DNA of 64,000 nucleotides from Thalassia testudinum (taxonomy: Eukaryota > Streptophyta > Magnoliopsida > Alismatales > Hydrocharitaceae). The translations under genes and the position numbers were made by a program. The stretch lies in contig JAZHRO010000073.1 of assembly GCA_037157565.1 (NCBI GenBank), positions 94,714,001 through 94,778,000 on the forward strand, given 5' to 3'. Of the stretch, positions 43,274-56,069 are shown in pieces (within the stretch, counting starts at the first letter, position 1; each line of letters opens with the position of its first letter). The notes under the pieces were generated by a model. It ran no database searches. It saw only the letters and a list, made by a program, of their open reading frames with translations, and was not told the DNA's origin.

Positions 43274-45264
43274 TTGAATTCTTGCCCAGCTGGAGGCGTT
43301 AAACTCAGCACATATAGATAGCATCTATCCCACATTCCACCATCATCTATATATAACCATTTTTACATATAGCATATTTTTCTTTTAGCATATTTTCTTT
43401 CTGCATATTACATACTGACAGGTTGGCCGGTGCTGAATATATAATTTCGGGAGCAATTACAGGTGATTTCTACCCATTCTCTCCCTGCTGCATTTATTTT
43501 CTTTTATATTCATGCATGAGGACATGCAAGAACTTAGGCATGGGGGGGTAGATACAACAAAACTAAAAATTTTTATGCCAACATTTAGGAAAACCTTGAA
43601 GCTGCATGTCAAATGTACTTTAGGACCGTAAATAAAAGAACAACCAACTCCACCTCCAGTGCTCGCATTGGAGCTAGAAATCATCCGCAATAGCCATTTT
43701 CGACTCACCTGCTCACCTTTTGTTCTAAATTTAGGGTCAAGCTGAATGTAACCCCGTAAGGGAATTTCACAAAGTACAAATTATACGAGGTTACTTGTTT
43801 ATAGCATATATACATATTGCATTCATGAATAAGATTATTTTATTAAGAGAATACATTAGGGATTTTATCCTCTAGTTGATTCCTGTAATCTGGAATCTAG
43901 TACAACTTTTCACACATGTAGAATTTGTAATGGATTCACGATGAAGGTTGATAAATGTCTTTAGTCCATCGAGAAGAAGCAGTGCTTCTTTTCCTGAACC
44001 CCTGGATAGTGTGTTGGGAGTTAGGTAGATTTTCCTCCAAAAATCCACCAAACAGTGTGAGATGAGAGTAGAGTGTACTGGTGCTCTAAGATTAGAGCAA
44101 GGAATTTGGAATCCCAAATAATTAGGTGATGATACTCAGAGATAAGGCATAGTTTTCGCTCTCAGTTCCTGCATATACATTTTTGTGCGAATTTTGAGAG
44201 CCACCAAATAAGGCAAATACGCGGAGAGCGAGTTTTCATAAAACTAGGGCTAAGGTGGATGGTTTCGACCATTCTTTACGAAATCCTCAGCTGAAGGAGG
44301 GTATTGATGTCAAGGTCAGAAATACACCGTCCTATTCATCTCTCCCGATACCATGAGTAGGCACTTCCACCAAATGAGCCACCCAATGTCTCTTGAGTAC
44401 CATCAATCCCTAATAATGCCTCCTCAATAAAGTTCATGAATGTATGCTAGCGTGTGTTGTGTTGAAAAAATTTACATAAAAAAAAAGAAGAAAAAAAAAG
44501 AAAAAAAATTAGAAAAAGAAGAAAAAGCAAGAAAAAAGGAGTTTGTGAATATTTAGTGTTTATTTCATTTGTATTGAGGAAATACCACCAAATAAATTTG
44601 AGATCCACCAAATATGTCCTTAACTACCTTTCTGTGTTTCTGACCACCTGAATACTGGCTAAGGAATTCCGACTTAGTGTTAGGGTTATGGAAACTCAAC
44701 TAAAGTGTTAATGCCAAGTGAGACTACCAAATACGAATCATACGTGAGAACCTAGTGAGATTGTGAGCTCTAAAAAAAAAGAAAGAGTAAGAGAGAATGA
44801 ATGCAAAGGAACCAAAAGAGAGCATAGTTTTTCTCGTCTTTCTCTGAGTTGAGTCACTTAATAATCTGGAAATCTAGATTTTGTAGTACTAATCTCTATG
44901 TAGCACCAGTTGAGAGTGAGCCATCAAATATATAATCTTTTCCCTATGAGATTCTCTACCTAAGCCTAAAGTCGGGGTGGAATTCATAGAATATTTTAAA
45001 TACCCTGAGGGAAGAAGTCTGCCTATCCAGCTAGAATTTTACTAAGGGTCAAGTATAGGCTTTAGAAGTATATTAGTTTTTTGCTCTAATCCATTGCAAA
45101 AGCTACATAGCTAAACTTCCACGATTGCCTAGATTTCTAGAGCATAGGATGAAAACAAAAAGGAGAAAAATCTCTAAGCGTACACTTGATAAAATAATCA
45201 ATCCCTTAGGGACTCTGCTGTGAATAATTTTGTCTTGCATTTGCTAGGGACTAGCAAGATTTAG
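43274..45264 (+). other. Element 1 3' non-coding region
   Basis: About 2 kb with no env-like gene. It contains the internal polypurine tract (43538-43548) and an A-rich run (44466-44535). Confidence 0.6.
43538..43548 (+). other. Internal polypurine tract of element 1
   Basis: GCATGGGGGGG, preceded by TGAGGACAT and ACTTAG, 265 bases after pol. Confidence 0.6.
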
Positions 45265-45273
45265 GCATGGGGG
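45265..45273 (+). other. Terminal polypurine tract of element 1
   Basis: GCATGGGGG, then TA, directly before the 3' LTR; preceded by GGGACTAGCAAGATTTAG. Confidence 0.8.
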
Positions 45274-45275
45274 TA

Positions 45276-47467
45276 TGATTGCACAACAATCATAGGTCAT
45301 AATTGACCTACATTAGGCTAGGACTTAGCATAAATTTGTGTAATTCATGCATGCATAAGCATTACTTGCATCTTTACTGCTTTCTTTTAGCTATGCATAA
45401 AATAATGCTATAATTTACTAGTTAGGTGCATTATGTCAATTACAGGTAATAAGCTGATCAGAAGGTAGATTTGAAGCTGGATCTAAAGCTAGATCAGAAG
45501 AATAAAGGAATAATTGGTGTTGCAGCAGACCTGGAGTGAAAAACATAGAATAAGATGTTGTAGACAATAATGTAAGGGAGTTAAGGTATGCTATTCTATT
45601 AAGTAGGAATAAAGCAGTAAAATATGAAAAACTTAGTTCAATCCTAGCCCTAGGACAACCAAGAATCTTCCCCAAGCCTTAGCCACCCTTAGATTAGGTC
45701 ACCACACCCTAGGAAACCTTAAAACCCTAATTCCAACCTCTATCTGGATGTACAGATGTGTTATAGGACGTCCATAACCCTTAGCCAACTCCCGCACACC
45801 TTAAACCCACTTTTACAGTGTTATTGGACGTCAAGACACTTGGTCAGACGTCCAATTTCTGCAGAATACCTAAAACAGAACCTAAAATTCTTCTTAACTC
45901 TGATTGGACGTCCAGACAACAAGTCTGGACTTCTGATTTTTGAGTATAAGACGTCTGATTCCATTTTTGGATGTCTGGAACTATTCTCCAATTCCTGTTT
46001 TGAGATTCAAGCCTTGATCTTGGATCTTGAAGTCCCTAAACCCAATTCCTACTCCATAGCAACCTAAATTAAGGTTCCCTAACCCTAGTACACCATCTCT
46101 AGACCTCCCTAAGAACCTAATTAGGTTCTCAGTAAACCTAATTGACTTGGATCTTAGTCAATTCCATCAGCCTATTCAATTGGACTCATTGAGTCCAATT
46201 GAGCCCTGATCTCAGCACACACTATCCAATTGGACTCAATGAGAGTTCAATTGACCTAGACCTAACTTAATTGAGTTATTTAACTCTCAATTAGGTTTTC
46301 ACACACCCAATTAAAATTGTATTAAGTTTATTTTCACTTTACCTTCGTGAATTAGGGTTTACAACCCTAATTTGAGACCTACCTTGACCTAAACCCACTA
46401 AAACCACACCTAATCAACCTAGCCACCTAAGTTTTGACCCACACACACCCACACACACCATCCACATGAAAATACCTATCCTAGGGTTCTCTAGAACTCT
46501 CTACCATGTGTGGTTGCTTTGGTTGCTAAAATTAGCAATCAAGAGCCATTCAAATTTTAGATCCACATTTGGTGGATCTAAAAACCACCATCCATCCTCT
46601 CTCTCTCTCTCACTCTCCCACGAGCTCCCACCATAGACCTCTCTATAGAAATCTGTAATTCTCTAGAGAGCTTCCCTTAGGTCTATAAGAAGACTTAAGG
46701 GGTGACCATTTGCACCCATCCCATTCCTGGCACTCATTCACATTTAGGTTAGCTACATCCACCTCCACTCCACCTCCATGAGTTGTGCAAGATGGAAGCC
46801 ACCATCTCCATGCCAGGATGCTGGATCATCTCTCCAACCCCTCTCTAAGGGCCGGCCTAAGCACCATTGGCTGCCCCTCCTTCTCCTCTCAACCAACTCA
46901 AAGGCCATCGGAGCCAGCTCCGAATGCCCTTATTTCTGCTAGATTAGATTATAGTTCTTTGATTTACTTGCTTTATTTGCTATTTGATAGTGTAGTTCCT
47001 TACTTCTCCCCCAATGATGCATGCAAAATCCCCCCATAGATTCATGTATGCAGTCATTTCCTGGTAGCGAGTAGTTTTATTTCCCTATACAAGCATTCCT
47101 CTATCTGTGCTCTACAACTCTGATATCATCATCATCTTTTACATATATAAATATATATGTTAAAAATCACCATGTGCCAAGTTATCATCTTTTGGTGTGA
47201 TTGAAGTTGCATGTTTTAATTACTATCTTTTGGCAACTAGCATGTCGTACATCAATACGTAAATCACCATAAACTGGCATGAGATTTTCAGCAAGTAGAG
47301 CGAAAGAGATCAATTTCAAATCTGCATTTCCATAAATGCCACCCAGAGATGAATGACTGGGACTCCAAGTCTCGTTATCTTTACAAAATCATTTTTTGAC
47401 GAACGTTTTAGTGTGACTATAATACAATTTCCAACGATTTTAAAATGCTTGAAAACAGCTTCTGTCA
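45276..47467 (+). repeat. Element 1 3' LTR
   Basis: Begins TGATTGCACAACAATCA and ends CTTCTGTCA. It is collinear with 10182-12372 over its full length; TATA variant TATAAGAA at 46684-46691. Confidence 0.92.
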
Positions 47468-48010
47468 ATTGGTCGTCGGGAGGTTTGAGTGGTTGAGAGG
47501 ATAAAATAGGTTAGGGGTTTTGATGGGCGTGAGTTGGTGGAGCGAATGGGAGTTGTGTTGAGGTGAACGGTGGTGTGTAGCAAGCTCTTGCCCTCACTAG
47601 AGCTCAGCCAGAGCGAAGGAAGATGAAGGGGGAGACTGTGAAATAGTGGTCGAATTGAATTAGAAAGGGTTGGAATGAAGTCTAGAGAGGAAGGGGAGGC
47701 TAAGGACCTAACTATGGGACAAAGAGGAAGGAGATTCACGCCGGCTTTGATTGGTTGACGCCGGAGGGGATGAACTCTCTGGTGAGGTGAACGGCGACGA
47801 GGAGAGGGGAAGATGGCACTCGTTGTGACCAGCGAGGTGCAGAGGGAGATAGGGAAGGTCGCTGCACTTCCAATTTGGTCGTTAGAGGCGCGGAGGAGGG
47901 AGGTCGAGAAGGTCCGCCGGAGCGTAGGTCGGAGGAGGCCAGAGATATGGATTTGAAGAGGTTTTTGGCCCAAAACCTAGCTAAGGAGGTGAGGTTTTCG
48001 TTGTAGGTCC

Positions 48011-48017
48011 ATTTATA
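48011..48017 (-). promoter_or_regulatory. TATA box of LTR-X
   Basis: TATAAAT on the minus strand, within GGCCTATAAATGGACC. The second copy has TATAAAAGGTCC at the matching place (63115-63109). Confidence 0.55.
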
Positions 48018-49246
48018 GGCCATGGGGAGGGGTTTCAAGCTCAGGAACCAACCTTGTAACCCCACATTTTTCACACAAATAGGACATGTGGACCTTCAAA
48101 AGGTTCGCATGAGGAATTAGGGCTGAGTTAGAATTCATGGAAGATCTCATTTGAAAGGGAATTCCTCATGGAATCTCCCTTTCAATTTTGGGAGTGTTTG
48201 ATTGAGAATCGAGCGAGAAATTCTTGCTCGAAACTCGATAGTGAAGGTTTGACCATCCAAAAATGGTGCGAGGACATTTTTTCAAAGAACGATGATAAAG
48301 TTAGGGACCTGATTGTAATTAATTCATAAGTTAGGGCATATGTGTGAGAGAAAAGAGTCAAATAAGACTGAAATGTAAATTAGGTCAAGGTGATCTATGA
48401 TTGGGCCCAAATTTTGGTACAAACCTAATTTGGATCCAAGGAATCTGATGGTGAAGTCGGATTTAGGTTTTGACCAAGTTTGACTGGTTAAATTGTACAG
48501 AAACCTAAATTATGGCAACTATCTATCTGAGACTCTGTTTTACGTCAAAATGGATTCAGATGGTCAAATTAAGGATGTCAAACCCTAGAGAATATTTTTT
48601 TATGATTTTTAGAGGATTTAGGTGAATTTTATCATGACCGAAACCTTAGTTAATTAAGTAGGTCTGTTTTTAGGGTTTCAGATGTCATTTAATTCTTGAA
48701 ATGTGTGAAAATCCATTTTTGTCTGCATGAACCCACTTATTAGACATTTATGATCATTTAACCTTTAATTAACCTTTGAGAAATCCCGTGATTGTTTTAC
48801 ATTCATGATAGGATGGTAAAATTATAGTTTTAATCTTGGTTTCTTGTTATTCTTTTAGAAAGGATGTATAATTAATTATTATCTTCTAGCGGTTATGTAG
48901 GAGCATTTATTAATGAAATATGATTAATTAAAGCTATATGTAATTGATGATGACGTTATCATCACCAAGTAGATGATAGGTTTACTTTAGTGGATATTAA
49001 TTTGACATAAGAACAGTCAATTTTAATATTTAATTAAACTTTAAGTAGGTAATATGTTAAAAAAATTAATTGACTCATGATTTATTCCAACATAATCATT
49101 TGATGAATTATAAGAAGTTTATTGTAAAAGAAATCAGCGGGAATCTTGCTAAAATAAAAAATATAAAGGAGAGTTCATATTTCATGTTATCAAATTCTAA
49201 AATATGGTTGAAACTTTCATGCCTTTTGGTCTTGTCAGTAAACTTT

Positions 49247-50060
49247 CCTGCCTCCGCTGATCGTGCACCACCGACAACCTCTCAAACATCAAACCGCGAC
49301 CACCGCACCTTCAGACCTCGGCCACCTCCGCCTCTTACGCGCTCAGGCCCTGCGCGCCACTGACCTCGTGCGCGCAGCAGCCCCTTCGTCGCGAGTGGCC
49401 CTCGAGCGCAACACCGCCGGCCTCCTCTACACCCACCGGCGCCCACAGCAGCGCGCGCCACCGCGCACAGCCAACCTACGCGCGCGTGCAGCCACCCTCG
49501 CACGACTCCACCTCGGCCGCTCACAGCTGCTGCAAGAAGCAGCAACAGAGCACCATCGCCGCTGCCCCTTCATCTTTCACCGGTGCTGTGCACCTCCTCG
49601 CGGCCACCGCGCGCCACCAGTGCATCCGACCTCCTCCACACAACCTCCCACAGCCAACAACCGACCACGTGCACCACCTCGCCTGTGCGTGCTGGACCAA
49701 GCCCCACACGCGGTCGGTCACTGTTCTTCTTCTCCAGAAGAACCCAAATCCGCCGACCATCCCCCTCCATGCAGCAGCCTCCACCGGCCTCCATTCTCAG
49801 TGCCGTCGACTTCATCGCCCTCCTCACGACCCCACCAACGCACCACGCCCTCCGCAAACCAACCGCGACCTACGCACGCGCGTGGATAGCCCCACCGCCA
49901 GCGAGCTCCACGCCGCCGTCCGGCCGCCACCGGCCACCGTTCTCCTCGCCGCAACCTCCATCGGGTGCGGCTCAGTCCCGCCGACCTGCACGTGTGACCA
50001 CGCCTTCGACCGTGGCCTCTTCCTTGGGCATGCATGGGGACAGAGTCCTCTATTTCCCAA
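49247..50060. mobile_element. GC-rich 814-bp insert with 11-bp direct repeats
   Basis: A block rich in C, with CCACC and GCGC words, inside AT-rich LTR-X, flanked by CAGTAAACTTT on both sides (49236-49246 and 50061-50071). An 11-bp duplication is typical of Mutator-like elements. The ends (CCTGCCTCCG and TTTCCCAA) show no clear terminal inverted repeat, and there is no poly-A tail. Several overlapping frames on both strands are open and Pro/Ala/Arg/His-rich, as expected from composition alone; I do not call a gene. It could be captured exon-like host DNA. Confidence 0.5.
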
Positions 50061-50733
50061 CAGTAAACTTTACATTAGTTATTATATCTCAATGTCATTG
50101 CTAACTTTACATTTTGATTTAAATAATGTGATATATTGAGTAGATTTACCATGGAGCCCTCGTCTTGCTTCTGATTCACGAGTTTCATCATTCTTTCCCA
50201 TTATGCACTCTCTCTCTCCCAGCACACCTTGGGGTTATTTTTCCAAGAATATTTTTTGCAAAATTCAAATCATTAAATTAGAGCCATTTAATTATTATCC
50301 ATGGATTTGATATGACTCTTGATATATATCATTATCCAAGGATTTGATTTGTGGCTAGTGTATTTGGCGATAATTTCAAGAATTATATATTGCTATTATG
50401 TCTAGTGAGTTTGGAGTATTCTACGTATTTTGACTTGGGTGGAAAGGTATTTGGTTGTACAGTAAAAGACATATTTGGTTTCCATGTATGTGGTTCCTAT
50501 AGACTTGTTGCTCTACCTTGGTTTTCTCTCGAGCCTTTGAGATTGATGATGGAAAGCATTGATTTGAGTGATTTAAGGAAATTATTCGTGAGTTTATTGC
50601 ATTTATTGCTCCTTGTGGATATGACCTAATCCATCGTGATTAGTTTTCACTAATATATATTTTTGAGCTAGGATTTTTTCACCATGCAATTTATATTGCA
50701 ATGATGTATTTTTCTGACACATCATCTTCCAAG

Positions 50734-50860
50734 CCAAATCTCCCATTTAGCAGGGACCTTTGATCCTTACTATCTTGATTCCACACACTTATCCTCATCA
50801 TCACCTAGATATGAGGATGGGTCGGCTATCCAAGAAAATAATAGAAATCCTTTCTCCAAC
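50734..50860 (+). pseudogene. gag: Element 0 gag, part 3 (linker fragment)
   Basis: Short remnant between LTR-X and the CACTA element. The reading AGTFDPYYLDSTHLSSSS...NRNPFSN parallels [11 protein letters not shown]...DPFSN of element 2. It is cut at 50860 by the CACTA element; TYNPGWRNH follows at 56818. A one-base frame difference relative to part 2 is present. Confidence 0.7.
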
Positions 50861-51159
50861 CACTACTAGAAAAAGGTGATCTACTGTCAATTCTTTGCCG
50901 TCAGTTGTGCAAGCAACGATAAAAATAATTTTGTCGTCACTTCTTGATATAAGTGACGGTGAAGATCACACTAAAATTGAGCACCCCCACATCATCTAAA
51001 AAGTAGTATGCAATGAATATTTACCGTTGCATATTATAATAAGTAATGACAAATGTCGACCTAAAATTTTCTGCAAAATTTTGGGTGCGAGAATTGAGAT
51101 TGAATTATACATTTGTCGTTGCTTAGTAATTAAACCGATGGCGAATGTTAGACTTTTAT

Positions 51160-51745
51160 ACCCTCGCAGAGCCTCTCCTCCCCCACACTGCACTCAACTC
51201 CTCACTCCTCATCTACAGAACTCCTTCTCCTTGTCGCAAAGCTACTTGTCGCCGTCCCTCCTCCTCCTCCTCCTCCTCAGGTAACTCCTCCTCCTCCACC
51301 TCGTTGAAAACCTCCTCCTCCTCATCTTCCTCCTCCTCCTTGTCCACACCCCCTCATTTTCATCCTCCCCATAGCCCTCCTCCTCCTTTCCCTTCTCCTC
51401 TTCCTACTCCTCCTCTTCCTTGTCGCCCCCTCCTCCTCCCCATCCGCAACTCCTCCTCCTTCCCTATCGGCCCCCCTCCTCCTACAATTCTTCCTCCTAC
51501 AACTTTTCTTCCTCCCCCTCCTCATCTCCTCCTCCTCCCCCTCCTCCTCCTCCTCAACCTCCTCATCTCCTCCTACCTTCCCCCTACTCATCCCCTCCTT
51601 CCTCATCTTCTCCTGCCTTCCCCCTCCTTCTCCTCCCTATCTTCATCTACACCTCCTCTCCATCCTACCTTGCCCCTCCTCCTCCCTCCCCTCTCCCTCC
51701 TCATTTCCTCCTACCTTCCCATTCCTCCCCTCATCCTCAAGGTTT
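51160..51745. repeat. CCT-rich low-complexity tract
   Basis: Nearly pure pyrimidine on the plus strand, with (CTC)n and CCTCCTCCT words. Open frames here (Pro/Ser/Leu-rich, or Glu/Arg-rich on the other strand) follow from composition. Confidence 0.85.
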
Positions 51746-54700
51746 TTTTCAACAATTAGGGTTTTTTTAATACAACAATAGTAGTAATTAGGTTACATTA
51801 TATTAGGTAACCTAATATAATTAACAATTAGGTGTTAATGTGTTCATGTTTTTCTTTATGCACATGAGACTTTTCTCTTTTTCATTCCTTGTTTAAAATA
51901 CTACTTTTTGGCTTTTTTATTTTTAATGTGTTTAAGTTTTTCTTTTCAAAAAATTTTTTTTAGCTGTGTTTATAGAATGATATTATTTGGTGTGGATATC
52001 TCTACATTTCCTTCTTAAGTTCATCAGTTTGCATGACTTATTCTATTTAATGCATCAGAATGCATGATGCCGGGGAGATAGATGTTTGTGCTTCCTATAC
52101 TACCATTTTGGTGGGTAATATCCTAATAATCATTCTCCATATGATTTCCTTTCATTCCTAACATTCTATCTTGAAGAGATTGATAAGTTTGCTTGATCAA
52201 AGGGAATATGCAATCGTAATCTGATAATGTGATAAGAAATTTTTTGAAATCTGACCATATTCAAGATAGAAATCTGATAATGTGAAGATATCAAGAAAGA
52301 CACTGCTAATAGTATAGTTGTGGATGCACAAATATCCTATCAGATTTATGAGAAGCTGTATCTTATGTCTTATACACTAGTTACATGGAAAGTCAATGTT
52401 TTCTGCCCTAAAGTTTCCCTAGGCCCTAGTTACCATCTCTTACCACTTGGTCTCTTGAAACTCAATATTTCTTGGACATCTAATTTTGCACTTAAAACAG
52501 ATTATTTAATTTTACACATTTAGCTAATCCTAAGTATCCTTAATTGTCCATTTTGCTGGTTAGGTTGCAAGTATTTTGAAGATTTTGGACAAGGAACTTG
52601 TAAGTAATGTTGGAAATTTTATCCTGAGGTGTGTTTTTTGATTGCAGAACTCACTAAATTTGATCTTTCTCATTCTGTTCTGTTAACCTGCAATCTTACA
52701 GTGCAATTATATTTTTCATTCTAAGCTATTTTTCTCTAATGCTCTCACCCAACTATTTTGAGAAAGGAGTTTGGGTCTTAGTTTTCATCTCTCTTTATTT
52801 CAAGAAGTTGATTTTTATTTTTGGTAGGATAAATGTGTCCCCTATAAATACTATAACAAATAATGTTTGACAATAGAAAGAAAGGGAACAAGAATTGGTA
52901 ACAATGTTTACTTTTGATGGAACTCTTATTGCATCAAGCCTACCACAATAGGTCTACGAGATCATTGTTCCGTAAGACATTGGCTTTAAATAAAGTCATG
53001 TTGAACCTGTGTATTTGTTCATCCTTTCTCTGATCTTATTCTTGCTACTTACCTTCTCTTAGTCCCCAATTTTTACTCCTTCAAGATTGGTATTTTCATC
53101 TACCAAAAGCTAAGAGTGCTTTCTCTTGAATCATAAATAGTGTGGAATTACGCCTACCATAATCACAACCAAAATAAGTATGGCTGCTATCTACTGAAAT
53201 ATCTCCCCACAAGTGGTTGTAGATCAAATAGTCTCATCAATAGAAACAAATGGAAAAAAGATAAAAACATAAGAGGGACAAGTAATATAACCTAAATCTT
53301 TGGTCAATACCTCTTGATCGTCCATTCTCTAGCTTGTTAGCTTCCTAGGAGTTTACGGCCTTGCTCATTTTCTTAAACAAACAAGCTAGTTAGCTTGCTA
53401 GAAGTTTAAGGCCTTGCTAGGAGTTTAAGGCTTGCGAAGTAGACAAGAGGGAGGGAGGGGAGTCCTAACTTATATTGACTTATTGTAATGCTCTCTATCA
53501 TCATAGAGGTAATGCTGAGAAGTGATAAAGTAGTTTAGAACTAAAGGTTGAAAGGTGGCTTCTTTCCATGGCTACCCCATCCAATGCTTGTTGGATCCTA
53601 TTTAAGTTATTCTCCATGTCTTAAGCATGGCCTTTTATTTCAAAGTACATTCAAGTGCAAGAGATGGAAATTGAAGCACTATAGGCCATTCTGATGGATG
53701 ACTTCAAAGGTTTATTCTCAATGGTCATAATGGCTTGATGGCTTGTTTGTTATATTATATTTTCATCATTGTTAATGTCTGAAGACATGCTGATAGACAT
53801 GCTTGTTACTAGAAATTCAATGTTTTCAAATTTTGTTCTCTCCTTAGGTTCATGTTATGCACCTTATATCTGCTAAAATTTCATATTTGTTCTCCTCTTT
53901 GGATGTTTTATATTTAGTGTTTTGAGTAGGAGGATGAGATGGATGAAGCAAATACCATATTTGTTGCCTTTTTTAGCAAGTTGCCCTCTATTTCGTGAGT
54001 GTACATAACATATCAAGATTGATTTCTATTTTATCTGTGATGCTAAAGGTTGCTTGGTAGAAACAACATTATTGGGATGCCTATAACACTTCTACTTTAG
54101 GTAAATCTCCTTGTTCTATCTGGTTGAGTTTGGGGCAAGACTAGTAAGTAGTGGTTAATGCATGTATACTTTAGAAAATACACTGTCATCATTTTGTCTT
54201 TTCTATTTTTTTGAAAATAAAACCAGGGAAATAGAATGCTAACCAAGATATGTGGTATTCTATCTGATAGTGATGGGAAAGCTGTTTCTTTTCCAAAAGC
54301 ACTCAAGCTAATAACCTTAGGGTTATGCAATTCAATATATTCATTCTTTTGCTCATTGCCTTTTCTTTCTCTTCCTATTTAATGTGTGATAAATGAGTCT
54401 TCAAGTCTTTTTATACATACTCAATGTAGGATCACATCAATTTTCTTTTGTTCCTAGCTTTTTTGTTTGTTTGGAGCTGGAAGTCTCTGGAAACAACAAA
54501 CTTTCTTCTACTTCCATTGAATTAATATTTCTATAAGAATCTATTCAAACTGGAAGTCTCTGAAAATAAGACTTGATATATGTATATAATTACTTGTCTT
54601 TAAACTTTAAAAGGGCATATTCAGCTACAACTTTTGGCTTTTGTTCGCTTTTTGGTTGAATATCTATTTTATGAATTTAATGGTTTGTATTAAAGTTAAT

Positions 54701-55939
54701 AAAAATTTCTTGGTTATTGTAGTTTACAATGTTGGTTTGATTAATTGGTCATGGATTCCAAATAGAAAGGAGTCCAAAGAAGTATGTAATTGTTGAATAG
54801 TAGGGCATTCAAATTCAACTTTGGTTGCTCTTATTATTTTTAATTTGTTCTCTCATTATCTTCTTAAGGAAAAGTAGTCTTCTTTAGTGGTTTTCCATGT
54901 GAAGAAAATAGTGAAGGGGCATTGATAAAACTGAGCCATGAGGAGAAGAAAACCAAACCAAGGTTCGTATAATTTTTTGATTTGTTATTATGTTTAATAT
55001 CAATGCAACAAAATGAAATTTTTATTGTGAAAGTCACTCTCAGATATGTTCGTGGTAAAATTGGAGACCGATTAAGTAGTATTCACATTCATCAAATGTG
55101 GAGCTTTCCAAATGAGTTTTCATATTTATATGATAAAGCTGTTGATCAAATATAGAATTGGGGTTCACTAGGAACTAATTCTACAAGTGGTTACATCCGG
55201 ACAAGTAATGTCTTCCTTAGTGGTTTCTTTGAGAACTTTGTTTAGTGTAGATTTCTTAAAACCTTTGCATCTTCACATAAGTCTAGCATCTGGCTCTCTC
55301 TCCTAATGCCTAGACCACCTCATAATTAGTTTACATGAAGGCATTGATACAAATATATTAGAAGAATTTGATCAATTATCTGAATGTAATGCCTTACCAA
55401 GATTCTTATTTAACCTAAATAAAGAATCCAAGTAGAAATGGCACTTGGCTGTTTCTATAAAGTCAAAATGCTTCAAATGACAAGGGAAAAAATGCACATA
55501 ATTCACATACAATAAATTCAGAGGTACCTTTTATCCAATGCCTTGCCCAACTTAATGAAGAGAATAGCTTCATAGCTTCATTGTTTCAGCTTTGGGAAAA
55601 TTAAGTATAAGAGGTAGGTTGGTCAGCTAGTTTATCATCCATTCTGAATGCCATATTGATCAATTCAATTATTGACATGACACATATTTTTACGGGTAGA
55701 TGTACAACATGTATATAACATCTCTAGCATTTGACATGGTTGTTCCTGCATGAAATGAATTTCAAATGTTTATAACATCTCTAGCATAACTTCTTGTTGA
55801 TGTTTGGGTCGTGAAATGGTCATAATATGAAAGTGAGTTGAGGATACATAAGGCTATCATATTGCAGTTGTTGTATTACTTGTTAATTTATGTACAAATA
55901 TTTAAAACGAGTGATTCATTTAGTCATTTCTTTTTTCAG

Positions 55940-56069
55940 GGCACCATATCTTTATTTTGATGGTATATTGAAGATATTCCAAATAATTATAGGAAGTAGA
56001 GATGGCAGGATGCTTGATGTTCATGAGAATGAGTTCGAGGATGAAGGCTATGATTATTGTTTACATTAG
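55940..56069 (+). other. Possible terminal exon inside the CACTA element
   Basis: After TTTTTTCAG at 55931-55939, 42 codons are open and end at TAG (56067-56069). They start APYLYFDGILKIFQ and end in an acidic tail EFEDEGYDYCLH. Composition looks coding, but I do not recognise the family. It may be a captured gene fragment or a transposase remnant. Confidence 0.3.

Larger units (their letters stand above)
10182..47467 (+). mobile_element. Element 1: Athila-type retrotransposon carrying elements 2 and 3
   Basis: LTRs at 10182-12372 and 45276-47467 (2191 and 2192 bp), primer site 12375-12392, gag from 13942, protease, RT, RNase H, integrase, two polypurine tracts. Without the two nested elements and their duplicated bases it is about 13.8 kb. 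The order gag-PR-RT-RH-INT with no chromodomain visible, a tRNA-Asp-type primer site and a long 3' non-coding region fit Athila. The LTRs differ by several percent (about 10 differences in the first 150 bp), and coding has many stops and shifts, so it is dead. It lies inside LTR-X. Flanking 5-mers GTTCG and ATTGG do not form a clear target duplication. Confidence 0.85.
47468..50728 (-). mobile_element. LTR-X, right part (solo LTR)
   Basis: Continues LTR-X after element 1. The region 47468-48900 aligns by eye with 62450-64000 in the second copy: shared TATA region, GGTCAAGATGACC-like and GAAATCCCG words, GGTTATGTAGGAGC. The minus-strand TATA box is TATAAAT at 48017-48011. No primer site, polypurine tract or coding lies between 8998 and 50728 outside element 1, so LTR-X is a solo LTR of about 4.4 kb, or 3.6 kb without the insert at 49247-50060. 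A CCAAG copy at 50729-50733 matches 8993-8997. The last bases before it (CATCATCTT) are not the expected CA. Confidence 0.65.

Noticed and set aside
43274..45264. An env-like gene downstream of element 1 pol
   Set aside because: No frame above about 90 codons, no signal peptide or membrane segment. The same holds for 18977-20339 and 30375-31852.
10177..47472. A target duplication for element 1
   Set aside because: The 5-mers GTTCG and ATTGG agree at only three of five positions, which is not enough to claim.
49263..50139. Several long overlapping frames on both strands in the GC-rich block
   Set aside because: All are Pro/Ala/Arg/His-rich and explained by composition. No domain, start context or conserved motif supports a gene.
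51145..51770. Pro/Ser/Leu-rich frames of 116-204 codons
   Set aside because: They translate a nearly pure CCT-rich tract; the opposite strand is equally open as a Glu/Arg-rich frame.
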